From Comamonadaceae bacterium (lineage in GTDB: Bacteria > Pseudomonadota > Gammaproteobacteria > Burkholderiales > Burkholderiaceae_C), in assembly GCA_947455465.1 (NCBI GenBank), contig CANGNS010000002.1, forward strand, positions 18,424-82,423: DNA of 64,000 bases, in the 5' to 3' direction. The notes below the pieces were generated by a model that was not told where the DNA came from, did not search any database, and saw nothing but the letters and a program-made list of their open reading frames with translations. The position numbers were made by a program, and so were the translations under genes. Below are positions 16,597 to 26,795 of the stretch, piece by piece (the stretch's first letter is position 1; the number at the start of each line of letters is the position of its first letter).

Positions 16597-18072
16597 TTAG
16601 AGCAAAACGATGTCGTAGTGTTCCTGCCCCATGGCGCCCTCGCTTTGCAGGGAGACAGGTTTGCCGATGAATTCGCTCAGGCCGGCCAGGTGCTGGCTCT
16701 CCTCGTCCAGCAGCAAATCGATGACCTGGGGCGCGGCCACCACCCGGAACTCTTTCGGATTGAACTGGCGCGCCTCGCGCAAAATTTCGCGAAAGATGTC
16801 ATAGGCTACGCTGCGCGCCGTCTTGACGATGCCCTTGCCTTGGCACGACGGGCAGGGCTCGCACAGCATGTGCGCTAGCGATTCGCGGGTGCGCTTGCGC
16901 GTGAGCTCGACCAGACCCAGAGGGGAAAAACCGCCCATCATGGTCTTGACCCGGTCGCGTCCGAGCTGCTTCTTGAACTCAGCCAGCACGGCCTCGCGGT
17001 GTTCGTCGCGAGCCATGTCAATAAAGTCGGCCACGATGATGCCGCCCAGATTGCGCAAGCGCAGTTGGCGCGCCAAGGCTTGGGCCGCTTCTAAATTGGT
17101 TTTAAAAATCGTGTCATCAAAGTTGCGCGCGCCCACGTAGGCGCCGGTGTTGACGTCCACCGTGGTCAGCGCCTCGGTCTGGTCCACGATCAGGTAGCCG
17201 CCCGATTTGAGGTCCACCCGCCGCCCCAGCGCTTTGGCGATTTCTTCGTCGACCGAAAACAGGTCAAAAATCGGGCGCTCCCCCTTGTAATGCTGCAATT
17301 TTTTGGCCGCCTGGGGCATGAACTCGGCGCCAAAAGCGTGCAGCGCGTCGAACTGCTCGCGCGAGTCCACGCGGATGGTCTGGGTGCTGTCGCCCACCAG
17401 GTCGCGCAGCACGCGCTGTAGCAAATTGAGGTCCTGGTGCAGCAAGCTGGGCGGTGGCAGGCGCAGACTGGCGTCTTTGATGCGCGCCCAGGCTTTGCGC
17501 AAATAGGCGATATCGTCGGCGATTTCGCTGTCTTGTGCGTCTTCGGCGTTGGTGCGCAAAATAAAGCCGCCGCCGGCGCCACCGGCCAGCGCCAGCACGC
17601 GTTTGCGCAAGTCTTCGCGCTGTTCCAGTGGTATTTTTTGCGATACGCCAATGTGGTCATCCTGCGGCAAAAACACTAGCAAGCGCCCGGCCACGCTGAT
17701 TTGCGTGGACAAGCGCGCGCCCTTGGTGCCCATCGGGTCTTTGATCACCTGCACCATCAGCGCCTGGCCTTCAAAAACTTGGCGCTCGATCGGGATTTGC
17801 GCCTGGGCGGCGCGCGCCGCGCTGAGCGTCTCCCCCTCGGCAGGTTTGTGCCAGACGTCAGCCACATGCAAAAAGGCTGCGCGCTCCAGCCCGATATCAA
17901 TAAAAGCCGACTGCATGCCCGGCAGCACCCGCGAGACCTTGCCCACATACACATTACCCACCAGGCCGCGCTCGAGAGTGCGCTCCACGTGCAGCTCCTG
18001 CACCGCGCCGTGCTCGATGACGGCCACGCGCGTCTCTTGCGGCGACCAGTTGATCAAAATGTCTTGTTGCAT
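16597..18072 (-). CDS. rng: Ribonuclease G (RNase E/G family)
   Basis: A 491-residue protein from ATG 18072 (MQQDILIN start, as in RNase G). An S1 domain occupies about 35-120 (GNVYVGKVSRVLPGMQSAFIDIG). The catalytic Asp pair lies in DVNTGAYVG and ADFIDMARDEHR. A Zn-link CPSCQGKG lies in the C-terminal third. There is no long RNase E scaffold tail, which supports RNase G. It matures 16S rRNA 5' ends and decays some mRNAs. It starts 4 bases after maf. Confidence 0.94.
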   Translation of the reverse strand: MQQDILINWSPQETRVAVIEHGAVQELHVERTLERGLVGNVYVGKVSRVLPGMQSAFIDIGLERAAFLHVADVWHKPAEGETLSAARAAQAQIPIERQVFEGQALMVQVIKDPMGTKGARLSTQISVAGRLLVFLPQDDHIGVSQKIPLEQREDLRKRVLALAGGAGGGFILRTNAEDAQDSEIADDIAYLRKAWARIKDASLRLPPPSLLHQDLNLLQRVLRDLVGDSTQTIRVDSREQFDALHAFGAEFMPQAAKKLQHYKGERPIFDLFSVDEEIAKALGRRVDLKSGGYLIVDQTEALTTVDVNTGAYVGARNFDDTIFKTNLEAAQALARQLRLRNLGGIIVADFIDMARDEHREAVLAEFKKQLGRDRVKTMMGGFSPLGLVELTRKRTRESLAHMLCEPCPSCQGKGIVKTARSVAYDIFREILREARQFNPKEFRVVAAPQVIDLLLDEESQHLAGLSEFIGKPVSLQSEGAMGQEHYDIVLL

Positions 18073-18076
18073 CGCA

Positions 18077-18691
18077 TTACCCGGTGGTGGTTCCGGCCCC
18101 CAGTGCCCGCAGCGCCTGAGCCGTCTCAAACAAGGGCAGCCCCATGATGCCAGAGTAACTGCCCTCTATGCGCGCAATAAACGCCGCCGCCCGCCCCTGC
18201 ACCCCATACGCGCCGGCCTTGCCCATAGGCTCACCGGTGGCGACGTAGGCAGCAATTTCTGCATCTCTCAGTGGCGCAAACTGCACCTCAGACGCACTGC
18301 AAGCGTACTGGCGCTGCGTCCCCCAGGCCAGTGCGATGGCGGTAAACACCTGGTGGCTGCGCCCGGCCAGCGAGCGCAGCATGCGCGCCGCGTCCTGGGC
18401 ATCGGCCGGTTTGCCCAAAATATGACCGTCAAGCGCTACCGTCGTGTCGGCGCACAAAATGGGCGCCTCGGGCAGCGCGCGCGCCGCCTGCCGCAGGCAC
18501 GCGGCTTCCAGTTTGAGGGCGCTGACGCGCTGCACATAGGCTTGGGGCGCCTCGCCCGCGACGGTCTGCTCTAGCGCCTCCGCGTCTTCCTCGGGGCCGG
18601 CCAGCAGCAATTGGTGGGCCAGGCCGAGCTGGTCGAGCAACTGGCTGCGCCGGGGACTTTGCGAGGCGAGGTAAATAAAAGCGGGGGTCAT
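18077..18691 (-). CDS. Maf family nucleotide pyrophosphatase
   Basis: A 204-residue protein from ATG 18691 ([15 protein letters not shown]). An upstream ATG at 18703 is also possible. The SxSPRR phosphate loop is at about 9-14, and [20 protein letters not shown] and the [12 protein letters not shown] tail match the Maf fold. It hydrolyses non-canonical nucleoside triphosphates (dTTP/UTP or m7GTP subgroup not resolved). It is in the conserved rlmH-maf-rng order. Confidence 0.92.
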   Translation of the reverse strand: MTPAFIYLASQSPRRSQLLDQLGLAHQLLLAGPEEDAEALEQTVAGEAPQAYVQRVSALKLEAACLRQAARALPEAPILCADTTVALDGHILGKPADAQDAARMLRSLAGRSHQVFTAIALAWGTQRQYACSASEVQFAPLRDAEIAAYVATGEPMGKAGAYGVQGRAAAFIARIEGSYSGIMGLPLFETAQALRALGAGTTTG

Positions 18692-18715
18692 GCGCAGGCT
18701 CACTGAGTTGTTCGC

Positions 18716-19183
18716 TTATTCGCGGTGGTACGGATGCTTGGCGTTGACCGACCAAGCGCGGTACAGCTGCTCTATAAGCAGCACCCGCGCCATCGCATGA
18801 GGCAGCGTCAGGTCTGACAAGGCGATGCGCTCGTGCGCGGAGGCCCGAAACGCAGGCGCCAGGCCGTCGGGGCCACCGATGACCAGGGCCACATCACCGC
18901 CCTCACCTTGCCAACTTTGCAGGCGCTGGGCTAGCGCCAGGGTACTGAGCTTGCTGCCGCGTTCGTCCAGCACCACGGTGCGCGTGCCTTTGGGAATGGC
19001 CGCCTCGATGCGCGCTTGCTCAGCGGCGTACAAGGTTTCCAGGGTTTTGGAGCCGCGCGGCTCGGTCTTGACCGCCTTGAGTTCGATACGGATTTCGGGC
19101 GGAAAGCGCTTGGCGTAATCATCCCAGGCGGTTTGCGCCCAATCGGGGACGCGCTGGCCGACCGCGACGATGTACAGCCGCAC
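18716..19183 (-). CDS. rlmH: 23S rRNA (pseudouridine1915-N3)-methyltransferase
   Basis: A 155-residue SPOUT methyltransferase, the usual family length. LVIGGPDGL forms the SAM-binding knot, and the conserved C-terminal AKHPYHRE closes the protein. It methylates pseudouridine 1915 in helix 69 of the 50S subunit. It is 4 bases downstream of rsfS, the gene order found in many bacteria. Confidence 0.95.
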   Translation of the reverse strand: MRLYIVAVGQRVPDWAQTAWDDYAKRFPPEIRIELKAVKTEPRGSKTLETLYAAEQARIEAAIPKGTRTVVLDERGSKLSTLALAQRLQSWQGEGGDVALVIGGPDGLAPAFRASAHERIALSDLTLPHAMARVLLIEQLYRAWSVNAKHPYHRE

Positions 19184-19187
19184 CGCG

Positions 19188-19916
19188 TCAAGCGCTCTTG
19201 CGCGGCGCCTTGGCTGCGGGGCGCTTGGCCGCTACTTTTTTGGCAGCGGCCTTCTTGGCCGGCGCTTTGGGGCGGGTGCTGGTGGCCGGCACCACCACTT
19301 TGCTTACCGTGCGCACGGCAGCCGGTTTGGCTACGGCTGCGCCGGACGCAGCGCTTTTGCGCGCGGGCGATTTGGCAGCGGCCGCTTTGGCACTCTTCTT
19401 TTGTGCGGCTTCAGCGTCTTTGCGCACCTGGGCTTTGGAGGGGAAGGCCTGGGCGACGCCAATCTTTGCGGCATTGGAGCGGCGCAAGGTGGGCGCCGGC
19501 TTGGCTTTGACCGGTTCGGCAGGCGCCGGTGCAGGCGCGGCAGGCTTGGCTGCGCCTAGTTTGAGGCGCACCGGCTTGTCGCCCCAGAGTTCTTCAAGGT
19601 TGTAGTACTGGCGAAAACTCGGCTGCATGATGTGCACCACCGCCTGGCCGCAATCCACAATAATCCACTCGCCATTGCCCTCGCCTTCGATACGCGGTTT
19701 GGAAAAACCGGCTTCGCGCACGGCGTCGCGCACACTGGCGGCGAGCGCTTTGGTCTGGCGGTTGGACGTGCCCGAGGCGACGATGACGCGCTCAAAAAGA
19801 GCCGACAGCTCTTCGGTATCAAACACGCGGATGTCCTGGGCCTTCACGTCCTCCAGCCCATCGACAATGGCGCGCTGCAGTTTTTGGATGTCGTTTTTTT
19901 TGTTGGAAGTGGTCAT
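19188..19916 (-). CDS. rsfS: Ribosomal silencing factor RsfS with long Lys/Ala-rich C-terminal tail
   Basis: Residues 1-120 are a normal RsfS (Iojap) domain: [27 protein letters not shown] and [14 protein letters not shown]. It binds uL14 to block subunit joining under starvation. Residues about 121-242 are a low-complexity tail of Ala, Pro and Lys with repeated KKAAAKK-type units, reminiscent of histone H1-like proteins. RsfS is usually 105-130 residues. The tail is in frame and ends just 4 bases before rlmH, so it is probably genuine. The start overlaps the nadD stop by one base (TGATG). Confidence 0.9.
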   Translation of the reverse strand: MTTSNKKNDIQKLQRAIVDGLEDVKAQDIRVFDTEELSALFERVIVASGTSNRQTKALAASVRDAVREAGFSKPRIEGEGNGEWIIVDCGQAVVHIMQPSFRQYYNLEELWGDKPVRLKLGAAKPAAPAPAPAEPVKAKPAPTLRRSNAAKIGVAQAFPSKAQVRKDAEAAQKKSAKAAAAKSPARKSAASGAAVAKPAAVRTVSKVVVPATSTRPKAPAKKAAAKKVAAKRPAAKAPRKSA

Positions 19917-20521
19917 CAGGGCGTTTGGTAGAGGTGGTGATCTGCAATATAGCGGGCAACAGGGTCGGGCAGCATCGCCTGCACAGGTTGGCGGTGGGCC
20001 ACGCGGTGGCGAATGTCGGTAGAACTGACGGCCTGGGCCGACATGGGAAGCGCCTGCAAGGAAAACGTGGCGCGCAAAGTGGCATCCAAGGCAGTCACCT
20101 GGCCCGCCTCATCGGGGCGGACAGCGACCCAAATTATAGCCAGCCGGGCCAAATCAGCCGCCCGGTGCCAGGCGGGCAGCCCCTGCGCCTGGTCCTGGCC
20201 GATCAGCAAGTGGATCTGGGCATCGGGGCGCTGGCGGCGCAAAGCCTCCAAAGTGTCTACCGTGTAGCTGGGCCCATCGCGCTGGATTTCGATGTCGTCC
20301 ACGCGGATGACGGGCCCATCGCCAAAGGCCGCTTGGCACATGGCCAGGCGGTGTGGTGCCGGGCTGAGCGGGCGGCTTTTGTGCCAGGCCTGGCCGGTGG
20401 GAACGATGCGCAGCTCGCTCAAATCCAGCTGCGCGATGGCGGCTTGCGCCAAAGCAACATGGCCCCGATGCGGCGGGTCAAAAGCCCCGCCAAAGACGCC
20501 GATGCGCTCGCGCTGGCTCAA
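19916..20521 (-). CDS. nadD: Nicotinate-nucleotide adenylyltransferase
   Basis: A 201-residue protein using a TTG start at 20521, which overlaps the hemF stop (TTGA). Longer ATG readings run far into hemF and are rejected. The nucleotidyltransferase motif [11 protein letters not shown] is at about 8-18 and the SSTDIR motif is near the C-terminus. It converts nicotinate mononucleotide plus ATP to deamido-NAD. The placement nadD-rsfS-rlmH is widely conserved. Confidence 0.92.
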   Translation of the reverse strand: MSQRERIGVFGGAFDPPHRGHVALAQAAIAQLDLSELRIVPTGQAWHKSRPLSPAPHRLAMCQAAFGDGPVIRVDDIEIQRDGPSYTVDTLEALRRQRPDAQIHLLIGQDQAQGLPAWHRAADLARLAIIWVAVRPDEAGQVTALDATLRATFSLQALPMSAQAVSSTDIRHRVAHRQPVQAMLPDPVARYIADHHLYQTP

Positions 20522-21435
20522 ACCCAGTCCCGCCGCACCAGAAATTTCTCGTACAGCGCAGCCTCGGCGCTGCCCGGCTCGGGCTGGTGCTGGTAAGACC
20601 AGCTCACCTGCGGCGGCATGGAGAGCAAGATCGACTCGGTGCGCCCGCCCGACTGCAATCCAAAGTGCGTGCCCCGGTCCCAGACCAGGTTGAACTCCAC
20701 ATAGCGGCCGCGCCGGTACAGCTGAAACGCGCGCTCGCGCTCTCCATAAGGCGTGTCCATGCGCCGCTGCACCAGGGGAATGTAGGCGGCGACAAAAGCG
20801 TCGCCGACGGCGCGCAGCATGGCAAAGCTGCCGTCCTGGCCCAGTTCGGAAAAATCGTCGAAGAACACGCCGCCCACGCCGCGTGGTTCCTCGCGGTGCT
20901 TGAGGTAGAAATAGTCGTCGCACCAGGTCTTAAAACGCGGATATTTATCCTCGCCAAAAGGGGCCAGTGCGGTTTTACAAGTTTGGTGGAAATGCACCAC
21001 ATCGTCCTCAAACCCATAAATCGGCGTGAGGTCCATGCCGCCGCCAAACCAGCAGACCGGTGCGCCATCGGGCGCCTTGGCGGCGAGCATGCGCACATTC
21101 ATGTGGGCCGTAGGCGCAAAAGGATTGCGCGGGTGAAACACCAAAGACACGCCCAGCGCCTCAAAGCCCGAGCCGGCCAGCTCGGGGCGGTGCTGCGTCG
21201 CGCTAGGCGGCAAGCGCGGGCCGCGCACATGTGAAAAGCCTACGCCCGCACGCTCAAACACCGGCCCGCCTTCCAAAATTTGGGTGATGCCGTCGCCCTG
21301 CAAGGTCTGCCCGGCGGGTTTGGACCAGGGGTCGACCACAAAGCTGCCACCGTCCAGCGCGGCGACGGCGCCGGTCAGGCGCTTTTGCAAATCGAGCAGG
21401 TAATCGCGCACATTGGCGGTGGTGGCGGCAAGCAT
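20518..21435 (-). CDS. hemF: Oxygen-dependent coproporphyrinogen III oxidase
   Basis: A 305-residue cytoplasmic enzyme of the expected length. Recognisable blocks are the [10 protein letters not shown] segment, the FHQTCK region and the C-terminal [17 protein letters not shown]. It carries out oxidative decarboxylation of two propionates to give protoporphyrinogen IX. It requires oxygen, consistent with an aerobic host. It starts 3 bases after the acyltransferase stop. Confidence 0.95.
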   Translation of the reverse strand: MLAATTANVRDYLLDLQKRLTGAVAALDGGSFVVDPWSKPAGQTLQGDGITQILEGGPVFERAGVGFSHVRGPRLPPSATQHRPELAGSGFEALGVSLVFHPRNPFAPTAHMNVRMLAAKAPDGAPVCWFGGGMDLTPIYGFEDDVVHFHQTCKTALAPFGEDKYPRFKTWCDDYFYLKHREEPRGVGGVFFDDFSELGQDGSFAMLRAVGDAFVAAYIPLVQRRMDTPYGERERAFQLYRRGRYVEFNLVWDRGTHFGLQSGGRTESILLSMPPQVSWSYQHQPEPGSAEAALYEKFLVRRDWV

Positions 21436-21438
21436 GGT

Positions 21439-22077
21439 TTATTTTCCTTGGTGGGGGGAAGCATCGGCGGGCAGCAAGCGCACCGGGGATTCTTGGGCGG
21501 GGCGCAGCCCGTGCGCGCCCTCAAAGTAGGCGGCGATGTGCGCCATGTCGGTTGGCATGTCGCCGCTCAGGCGCATGAACTCGGTGGCCACAATGGTTTT
21601 TCGGCTGTAGTCCAGGCGCACCAGGCACAGCGGGATATCGGCCTGCAGGGCGGTACGGTAAAAACCACTGCGCCAGCCCTCGGTACGCTTGCGCGTGCCC
21701 TCGGGCGCAAGACCAAACCAGCAATAGCGCCCGCCCGCGCGTGCGTCCTGCAACTGGCGCACCGCCTGCCCGACCAAACCGTGGGGCGCGTCGCGCAGCA
21801 CCGGTATGCCGCCCATCCAGCGCAGCCAGGCGCCTAGCAAGGGCACCTTGAAGAGGCTGCCCTTGCCCCAGAAATTGACCTGCAAGCCAATAGACCATTT
21901 GGCGATCACGGCCAGCACAAAGTCCCAGTTGCTGGTGTGCGGGTAGACCACAAACATGCCTTGCAAACTGGGCAGTCCGGCAAAGTGCAATTGCCAACCC
22001 AGCGCCCGCAAAAGCCAGCGCGCCAGGGCGCTGTCGCCTTGCAGCTGGACGGTAGGGGGCGACGCCACTGCGCTCAC
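21439..22077 (-). CDS. 1-acylglycerol-3-phosphate acyltransferase-like protein (PlsC family)
   Basis: A 212-residue protein. The most economical start is GTG 22077, overlapping the purD stop as GTGA. The acyltransferase H-x4-D motif is HTSNWD, and the PEGTR block is APEGTRKR. One hydrophobic stretch lies around WLLRALGWQLHFAG. It probably acylates a glycerophospholipid or related acceptor at the inner membrane. The position between purD and hemF suggests transcription with the housekeeping run rather than with LPS genes. Confidence 0.85.
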   Translation of the reverse strand: MSAVASPPTVQLQGDSALARWLLRALGWQLHFAGLPSLQGMFVVYPHTSNWDFVLAVIAKWSIGLQVNFWGKGSLFKVPLLGAWLRWMGGIPVLRDAPHGLVGQAVRQLQDARAGGRYCWFGLAPEGTRKRTEGWRSGFYRTALQADIPLCLVRLDYSRKTIVATEFMRLSGDMPTDMAHIAAYFEGAHGLRPAQESPVRLLPADASPHQGK

Positions 22078-23360
22078 GGACGTTTGAGCGCCCGAAATCC
22101 GATGTCGCTGCGCCATTGCATGCCATCGAAATGGATGCCGCGCAGGCCCTCGTACGCCCGGCTTTGGGCGGCGCGCACCGAATCGGCCAGCGCCGTAACG
22201 CACAGAACGCGCCCGCCCGAGGTGCAAAGCACGCCCTCGTCCAAGCGGGTGCCGGCGTGGAACACCACCAGGTCGGGCGCCTCGGCCGGCAAGCCGGTAA
22301 TGGCGTCGCCAGCGCGCGCTTGGACCGGGTAACCGGCGGCGGCCAGCACCACGCCCAAGGCGATGCGCCTATCCCACTGCAACTCCAGGTCGGCCAGGCC
22401 TTTTCCGGTATCTGTCGCTGCCCACAGCACGTCCACCAGATCCGTTTTGAGGCGGGCCAGGATGGGCTGGGTCTCGGGGTCGCCCATGCGGCAGTTGAAC
22501 TCCAGGGTTTTGACCGCGCCGTCCGGGCTGACCATCAGGCCGGCGTACAAAAAGCCGGTGAAGGGGATGCCGTCTTTCTCCATGCCCCGGATGGTGGGCC
22601 AAATGACCTCGTTCATCGCCCGGGCATGCACTTTGGGGGTGACCACCGGCGCAGGCGAGTACGCACCCATGCCGCCGGTGTTAGGGCCCTGGTCGCCGTC
22701 CTGCAGGCGCTTATGGTCTTGGCTGCTGGCCAGGGCGACCACGTTGCGCCCGTCGCACAGGACGATAAAGCTGGCCTCCTCGCCCTGCAAAAATTCTTCA
22801 ATAACCACGCGCGCGCCGCCTTGGGCGCTGCTGCCAAATGCGTTATCGCTGAGCATGAAGTCCACCGCCGCATGCGCTTGCTCTAGGGTGCTGGCCACCA
22901 CCACCCCTTTGCCGGCGGCCAGGCCGTCGGCCTTGACCACAATAGGTGCGCCCATGGAATCTATATAGGCGTGGGCCAAGGCAGGCTCGGAAAACACCTC
23001 AAAGCGCGCCGTCGGGATGCCGTGGCGGGCCATAAACGACTTGGAAAACGCCTTGGAACTTTCTAACTGCGCGGCCGCCTGCGTGGGGCCAAAGATGCGC
23101 AGCCCGTGCGCGCGAAACTCGTCGACCACGCCCGCGGCCAAAGGGCCTTCGGGGCCGACGACGGTGAGCTCGATTTTGTGCGCCTGCGCCCATTGGCGCA
23201 GCTGCACGGTGTCGGTGATCGGCAGGTTATTCAGCCGCACATCGCTGGCCGTGCCGCCATTGCCCGGTGCCACATAGACCATTTGCACCTTGGGCGACTG
23301 GGCCAGTTTCCAGGCCAGTGCATGTTCGCGGCCACCGCCGCCGATGACCAGGATATTCAT
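22074..23360 (-). CDS. purD: Phosphoribosylamine-glycine ligase
   Basis: A 428-residue ATP-grasp enzyme. The N-domain starts [20 protein letters not shown]. The ATP-grasp loop is [13 protein letters not shown], and [10 protein letters not shown] contains metal ligands. It is the second step of de novo purine synthesis. It overlaps yebC by 4 bases (ATGA) at its start and plsC by 4 bases at its end. Confidence 0.96.
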   Translation of the reverse strand: MNILVIGGGGREHALAWKLAQSPKVQMVYVAPGNGGTASDVRLNNLPITDTVQLRQWAQAHKIELTVVGPEGPLAAGVVDEFRAHGLRIFGPTQAAAQLESSKAFSKSFMARHGIPTARFEVFSEPALAHAYIDSMGAPIVVKADGLAAGKGVVVASTLEQAHAAVDFMLSDNAFGSSAQGGARVVIEEFLQGEEASFIVLCDGRNVVALASSQDHKRLQDGDQGPNTGGMGAYSPAPVVTPKVHARAMNEVIWPTIRGMEKDGIPFTGFLYAGLMVSPDGAVKTLEFNCRMGDPETQPILARLKTDLVDVLWAATDTGKGLADLELQWDRRIALGVVLAAAGYPVQARAGDAITGLPAEAPDLVVFHAGTRLDEGVLCTSGGRVLCVTALADSVRAAQSRAYEGLRGIHFDGMQWRSDIGFRALKRP

Positions 23361-24076
23361 AAGTCAGCGTTGTGGAAGATTTCCTGCACGTCGTCCAGGT
23401 CTTCGAGCACGTCCAGCAGTTTTTGCATTCGGGCGGCATCGTCAGCGCCCAGCTCGACGGGGTTTTCGGCGCGCATGGTGACCACCGCTTCGGCGCAGAC
23501 CAGACCGGCCGCGTCCAGGGCTGCCTTGACGGCTTCGAAGTCCGCGGGCGTGGTCAGCACCTCGATCACGCCATCGTCGTGGGTGAGCACGTCCTCGGCG
23601 CCCGCTTCCAGTGCGGCTTCCATGACCTTGTCTTCGCTAGTGCCCGGGGCGTAAATAAGCTGGCCGACATGCTTGAACTGGAACACTACCGAGCCTTCGG
23701 CGCCCATATTGCCGCCGTGTTTATTGAGGGCGTGGCGCACCTCGGCCACGGTGCGCACACGGTTGTCGGTCATGGTGTCAATGACGATGGCCGCCCCGCC
23801 GATGCCGTAGCCCTCGTAGCGGATTTCCTCGTAGGTAACGCCTTCTTGGTTGCCGGTGGCTTTGTCGATGTTGTATTTGATGCGGTCGGCCGGCATATTG
23901 GCCGCCTTGGCGCGCTCTACGGCCAGGCGCAGGCGCGGGTTCATGCCCAAATCGCCGCCGCCGGCGCGGGCAGCGACGGTAATTTCTCGGATGATGCGGG
24001 TCCAGACCTTGCCCCGCTTTTCGTCCTGACGACCTTTACGGTGCTGAATATTGGCCCATTTGCTGTGTCCTGCCAC
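23357..24076 (-). CDS. YebC/PmpR family DNA-binding or translation factor
   Basis: A 239-residue TACO1-family protein with the invariant N-terminus [18 protein letters not shown]. The middle segment [21 protein letters not shown] is typical. Members were first described as transcription regulators; some work links the family to translation of difficult peptides, so the exact role here is open. It is the first gene of the minus-strand run, with 58 bases separating it from the divergent HerA-like gene. Confidence 0.93.
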   Translation of the reverse strand: MAGHSKWANIQHRKGRQDEKRGKVWTRIIREITVAARAGGGDLGMNPRLRLAVERAKAANMPADRIKYNIDKATGNQEGVTYEEIRYEGYGIGGAAIVIDTMTDNRVRTVAEVRHALNKHGGNMGAEGSVVFQFKHVGQLIYAPGTSEDKVMEAALEAGAEDVLTHDDGVIEVLTTPADFEAVKAALDAAGLVCAEAVVTMRAENPVELGADDAARMQKLLDVLEDLDDVQEIFHNADL

Positions 24077-24134
24077 GCGAAATCCTTTGAAAATTCGTTA
24101 ACCTCAGGCGTCAATTGTACTTTTTGAGGTATCC

Positions 24135-25727
24135 ATGGCCCCACCGAACGAAGCCGGCATCCTGATCGCGCAAGGACCGCGCGGCAAAGCCCCCACCCAG
24201 TGCTTTTTGCGGCCCGACAAGGCCAACCGCCACGGCTTGATCACCGGCGCCACCGGAACGGGCAAAACCATCACCCTGCAAACCCTGGCTGAAGGCTTCT
24301 CACGCCTGGGGGTGCCGGTCTTCATGGCGGACGTTAAAGGCGACCTCAGCGGCATAGCCCAGGCGGGCCAAGTGGGCGGCAAGCTGGCCAAAGTTCTGGC
24401 CGAGCGTGGCCTGGACGCGCCAGCGCCCGCTGGCTTTCCCACCACCCTGTGGGATGTGTTTGGCGAACAAGGCCACCCGGTGCGCGCCACGATCAGCGAC
24501 TTAGGGCCCCTGTTGCTGGCGCGCATGCTCCAGCTCAACGAGACGCAGGCGGGCGTTTTGCAACTGGTTTTCAAGATCGCCGACGACCAGGGCCTGATGC
24601 TGCTGGACATGAAAGACCTGCGCGCCATGTGCCAGTACGTGGGGGACAACGCCGCCGACTTCACCACCGAATACGGCAACATCAGCGCAGCCAGCATTGG
24701 CGCCATCCAGCGCGGGCTGATGCAAATCGAGGCCCAAGGCGGCGGCCGGTTTTTCGGCGAGCCTATGCTCAATATCGCCGACTTCATGCAGACCGACGGT
24801 GCTGGCCTGGGCTACGTGAACATCCTGGCCGCCGACAAACTGATGGCGGCGCCACGCCTGTACGCCACCTTTTTGCTCTGGATGCTGAGCGAACTCTTTG
24901 AGACCCTGCCCGAGGCGGGCGATCTGGACAAGCCCAAACTGGTGTTTTTCTTTGACGAGGCGCACCTGCTGTTTGCCGACGCGCCCAAAGTTCTGGTCGA
25001 GCGTATCGAATTGGTGGTGCGCCTGGTGCGCAGCAAGGGCGTGGGCGTGTTTTTCGTTACCCAAAACCCTTTGGATATTCCCGACAGCGTGTTGGCCCAG
25101 CTGGGCAACCGCGTGCAGCACGCGCTGCGCGCCTTCACACCGCGTGACCAAAAGGCAGTCAAAGCGGCCGCCGACACCATGCGCGGCAATGCCGGCTTGG
25201 ACGTGGCCGCCGCCATTACCGACCTGGGCGTGGGTGAAGCCTTGGTCAGCATGCTCGACGACCAAGGTCGCCCCTGCCCGACCGAGCGGGCCTTTGTGCT
25301 GCCGCCGGCCAGTCAGATCGGACCGCTCACCATCGCCCAGCGCAGCGATTTGATGGGCCAATCCATCGTGGCGGGGGTGTATGAGAAGGTGGTGGACCGG
25401 GCGTCGGCGTACGAGGAGCTCAAGGGGGCATTGAGCGCACAAACAGCGCAATCAGCGCAACCGACGCAAACGGCCCCGACGATACCCAGCGCTCGGCAAG
25501 CGCCCCCCAACGCGACGCAGCCGCGCGCTGAGCCGATTGCCGACGCGCCGCCCGCACGCGGGATGCTCGATGGGTTGGACGATTTATGGGGCGGCGGTCA
25601 GGGACGGCGCAGAGCGAGCGTCGGCGAGCAACTGATCAAGAGCGCTGCCAGCTCGATTGGGCGCGAAGTGGGACGGCAGATTATTCGCGGGGTGCTGGGG
25701 AGCATTTTGGGTGGCGGGAGGCGCTAA
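24135..25727 (+). CDS. HerA-like ATPase (DUF853 family)
   Basis: A 530-residue P-loop protein of the HerA/FtsK superfamily. Walker A is GATGTGKT (about residues 35-42) and Walker B is [12 protein letters not shown]. An arginine-rich, low-complexity linker (about 440-490, Ala/Gln/Thr/Pro) precedes a C-terminal amphipathic or glycine-rich end. DUF853 members are widespread; a DNA-pumping role is assumed by homology but not shown. No NurA-like nuclease is adjacent. Confidence 0.88.
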   Translation: MAPPNEAGILIAQGPRGKAPTQCFLRPDKANRHGLITGATGTGKTITLQTLAEGFSRLGVPVFMADVKGDLSGIAQAGQVGGKLAKVLAERGLDAPAPAGFPTTLWDVFGEQGHPVRATISDLGPLLLARMLQLNETQAGVLQLVFKIADDQGLMLLDMKDLRAMCQYVGDNAADFTTEYGNISAASIGAIQRGLMQIEAQGGGRFFGEPMLNIADFMQTDGAGLGYVNILAADKLMAAPRLYATFLLWMLSELFETLPEAGDLDKPKLVFFFDEAHLLFADAPKVLVERIELVVRLVRSKGVGVFFVTQNPLDIPDSVLAQLGNRVQHALRAFTPRDQKAVKAAADTMRGNAGLDVAAAITDLGVGEALVSMLDDQGRPCPTERAFVLPPASQIGPLTIAQRSDLMGQSIVAGVYEKVVDRASAYEELKGALSAQTAQSAQPTQTAPTIPSARQAPPNATQPRAEPIADAPPARGMLDGLDDLWGGGQGRRRASVGEQLIKSAASSIGREVGRQIIRGVLGSILGGGRR

Positions 25728-25733
25728 GATTTT

Positions 25734-26684
25734 CTAGCCTCGCGGCCTTGTTTCCAGCGCGTGTGCCGCCTTAGCCCCTGCCCCTGCACCGGCCTCTTGC
25801 ACCAACCAATCTTTCAAAGCCATCACATCACTGCGGACCCGCCCCGCGCGTGGCGCCACGATGTACATGGGCTGATCCGTGCATACGCTTTGCGGTAGCG
25901 GGCGCACCAAACGGCCTTGCGCAATCAGGGGCTCCACAATATGGCGCCAGCCCAAAGCCAAGCCCTGGCCCTCCAGGGCTGCCTGTAAAACGATGGAGTA
26001 ATCGTTAAATGTCAGGGCTTTGCCTGCACGCGCCGCGCTGACTCCAAAGCGTGCCAGCCAGGAGGTCCAATCCAGGCGCGGGCGGTAGCGCTCCTCCAAG
26101 TGCAAAAGGGTGCTGTGGGCCAGGTCTTGCGGGCTTTGCAACTGCGGATGCAAGGCTAAGAATGCCGGGCTGCAGACGGCGAAAACCTCCTCGTCCACAA
26201 ACCGCCAGCGCGCATGCTGCGCAAAGTCGCCACTGCCCAGGGTGATGGCCAAGTCGATACGCTCGCGCTCCAGGTCCAGGTCCACGTCGGTGGTGATACA
26301 GCGCAACTCAATGTCGGGGTGCTCTTGCTTAAAGCGCGCAATGCGCGGCATCAGCCACCAGGTCGCCGTCGCCGTGGATACCGCCAGCGTGACCTGGTGC
26401 CCAGGCGTCATGCTGCGCACCTCGCGCAAGGCCTGGTCAATCAGGGTCAGGCCCAAAGTCGTTTGCTCGAGCAAGTAGCGCCCCGCGTGGGTGAGCTCCA
26501 CGCCCTTGTGTCTGCGGGCGAACAGCACCACGCCCAGCTCGTCCTCCAGCACCCGAATGGCGTGGCTGACCGCGGGCTGGCCAATCGCCAACTCCTGTGC
26601 CGCCTTGGTAAAACTGCCGGTGCGGGCGGCGGCCTCGAAGGTGATCAGATTGCCCATGGCGGGCTGGTCAAAACGCTTTAGCAT
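25734..26684 (-). CDS. LysR family transcriptional regulator (GcvA-like)
   Basis: A 316-residue protein. The N-terminal winged HTH is FEAAARTGSFTKAAQELAIGQPAVSHAIRVLE; the remainder is a periplasmic-binding-like effector domain. The group resembles GcvA-type regulators. It is divergent from the methyltransferase/flavoprotein pair at 26796, so it probably controls that pair in response to a methylated amine. The 3' end lies 6 bases from the convergent HerA-like gene. Confidence 0.9.
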   Translation of the reverse strand: MLKRFDQPAMGNLITFEAAARTGSFTKAAQELAIGQPAVSHAIRVLEDELGVVLFARRHKGVELTHAGRYLLEQTTLGLTLIDQALREVRSMTPGHQVTLAVSTATATWWLMPRIARFKQEHPDIELRCITTDVDLDLERERIDLAITLGSGDFAQHARWRFVDEEVFAVCSPAFLALHPQLQSPQDLAHSTLLHLEERYRPRLDWTSWLARFGVSAARAGKALTFNDYSIVLQAALEGQGLALGWRHIVEPLIAQGRLVRPLPQSVCTDQPMYIVAPRAGRVRSDVMALKDWLVQEAGAGAGAKAAHALETRPRG

Positions 26685-26795
26685 TAGTTTTATAAATGGC
26701 TAGGATGAAATTACCAAGGGGGCATAAGCCCTCGTACCTGCACTATTATCTTTATGTGTCGCATGCATTGCGCAAATTTTTTGGAGACCGATGGC

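Noticed and set aside
20522..20923. N-terminal extension of NadD into hemF
   Set aside because: The NAD-synthase-like motif starts right after TTG 20521; the upstream part is antisense-frame hemF sequence.
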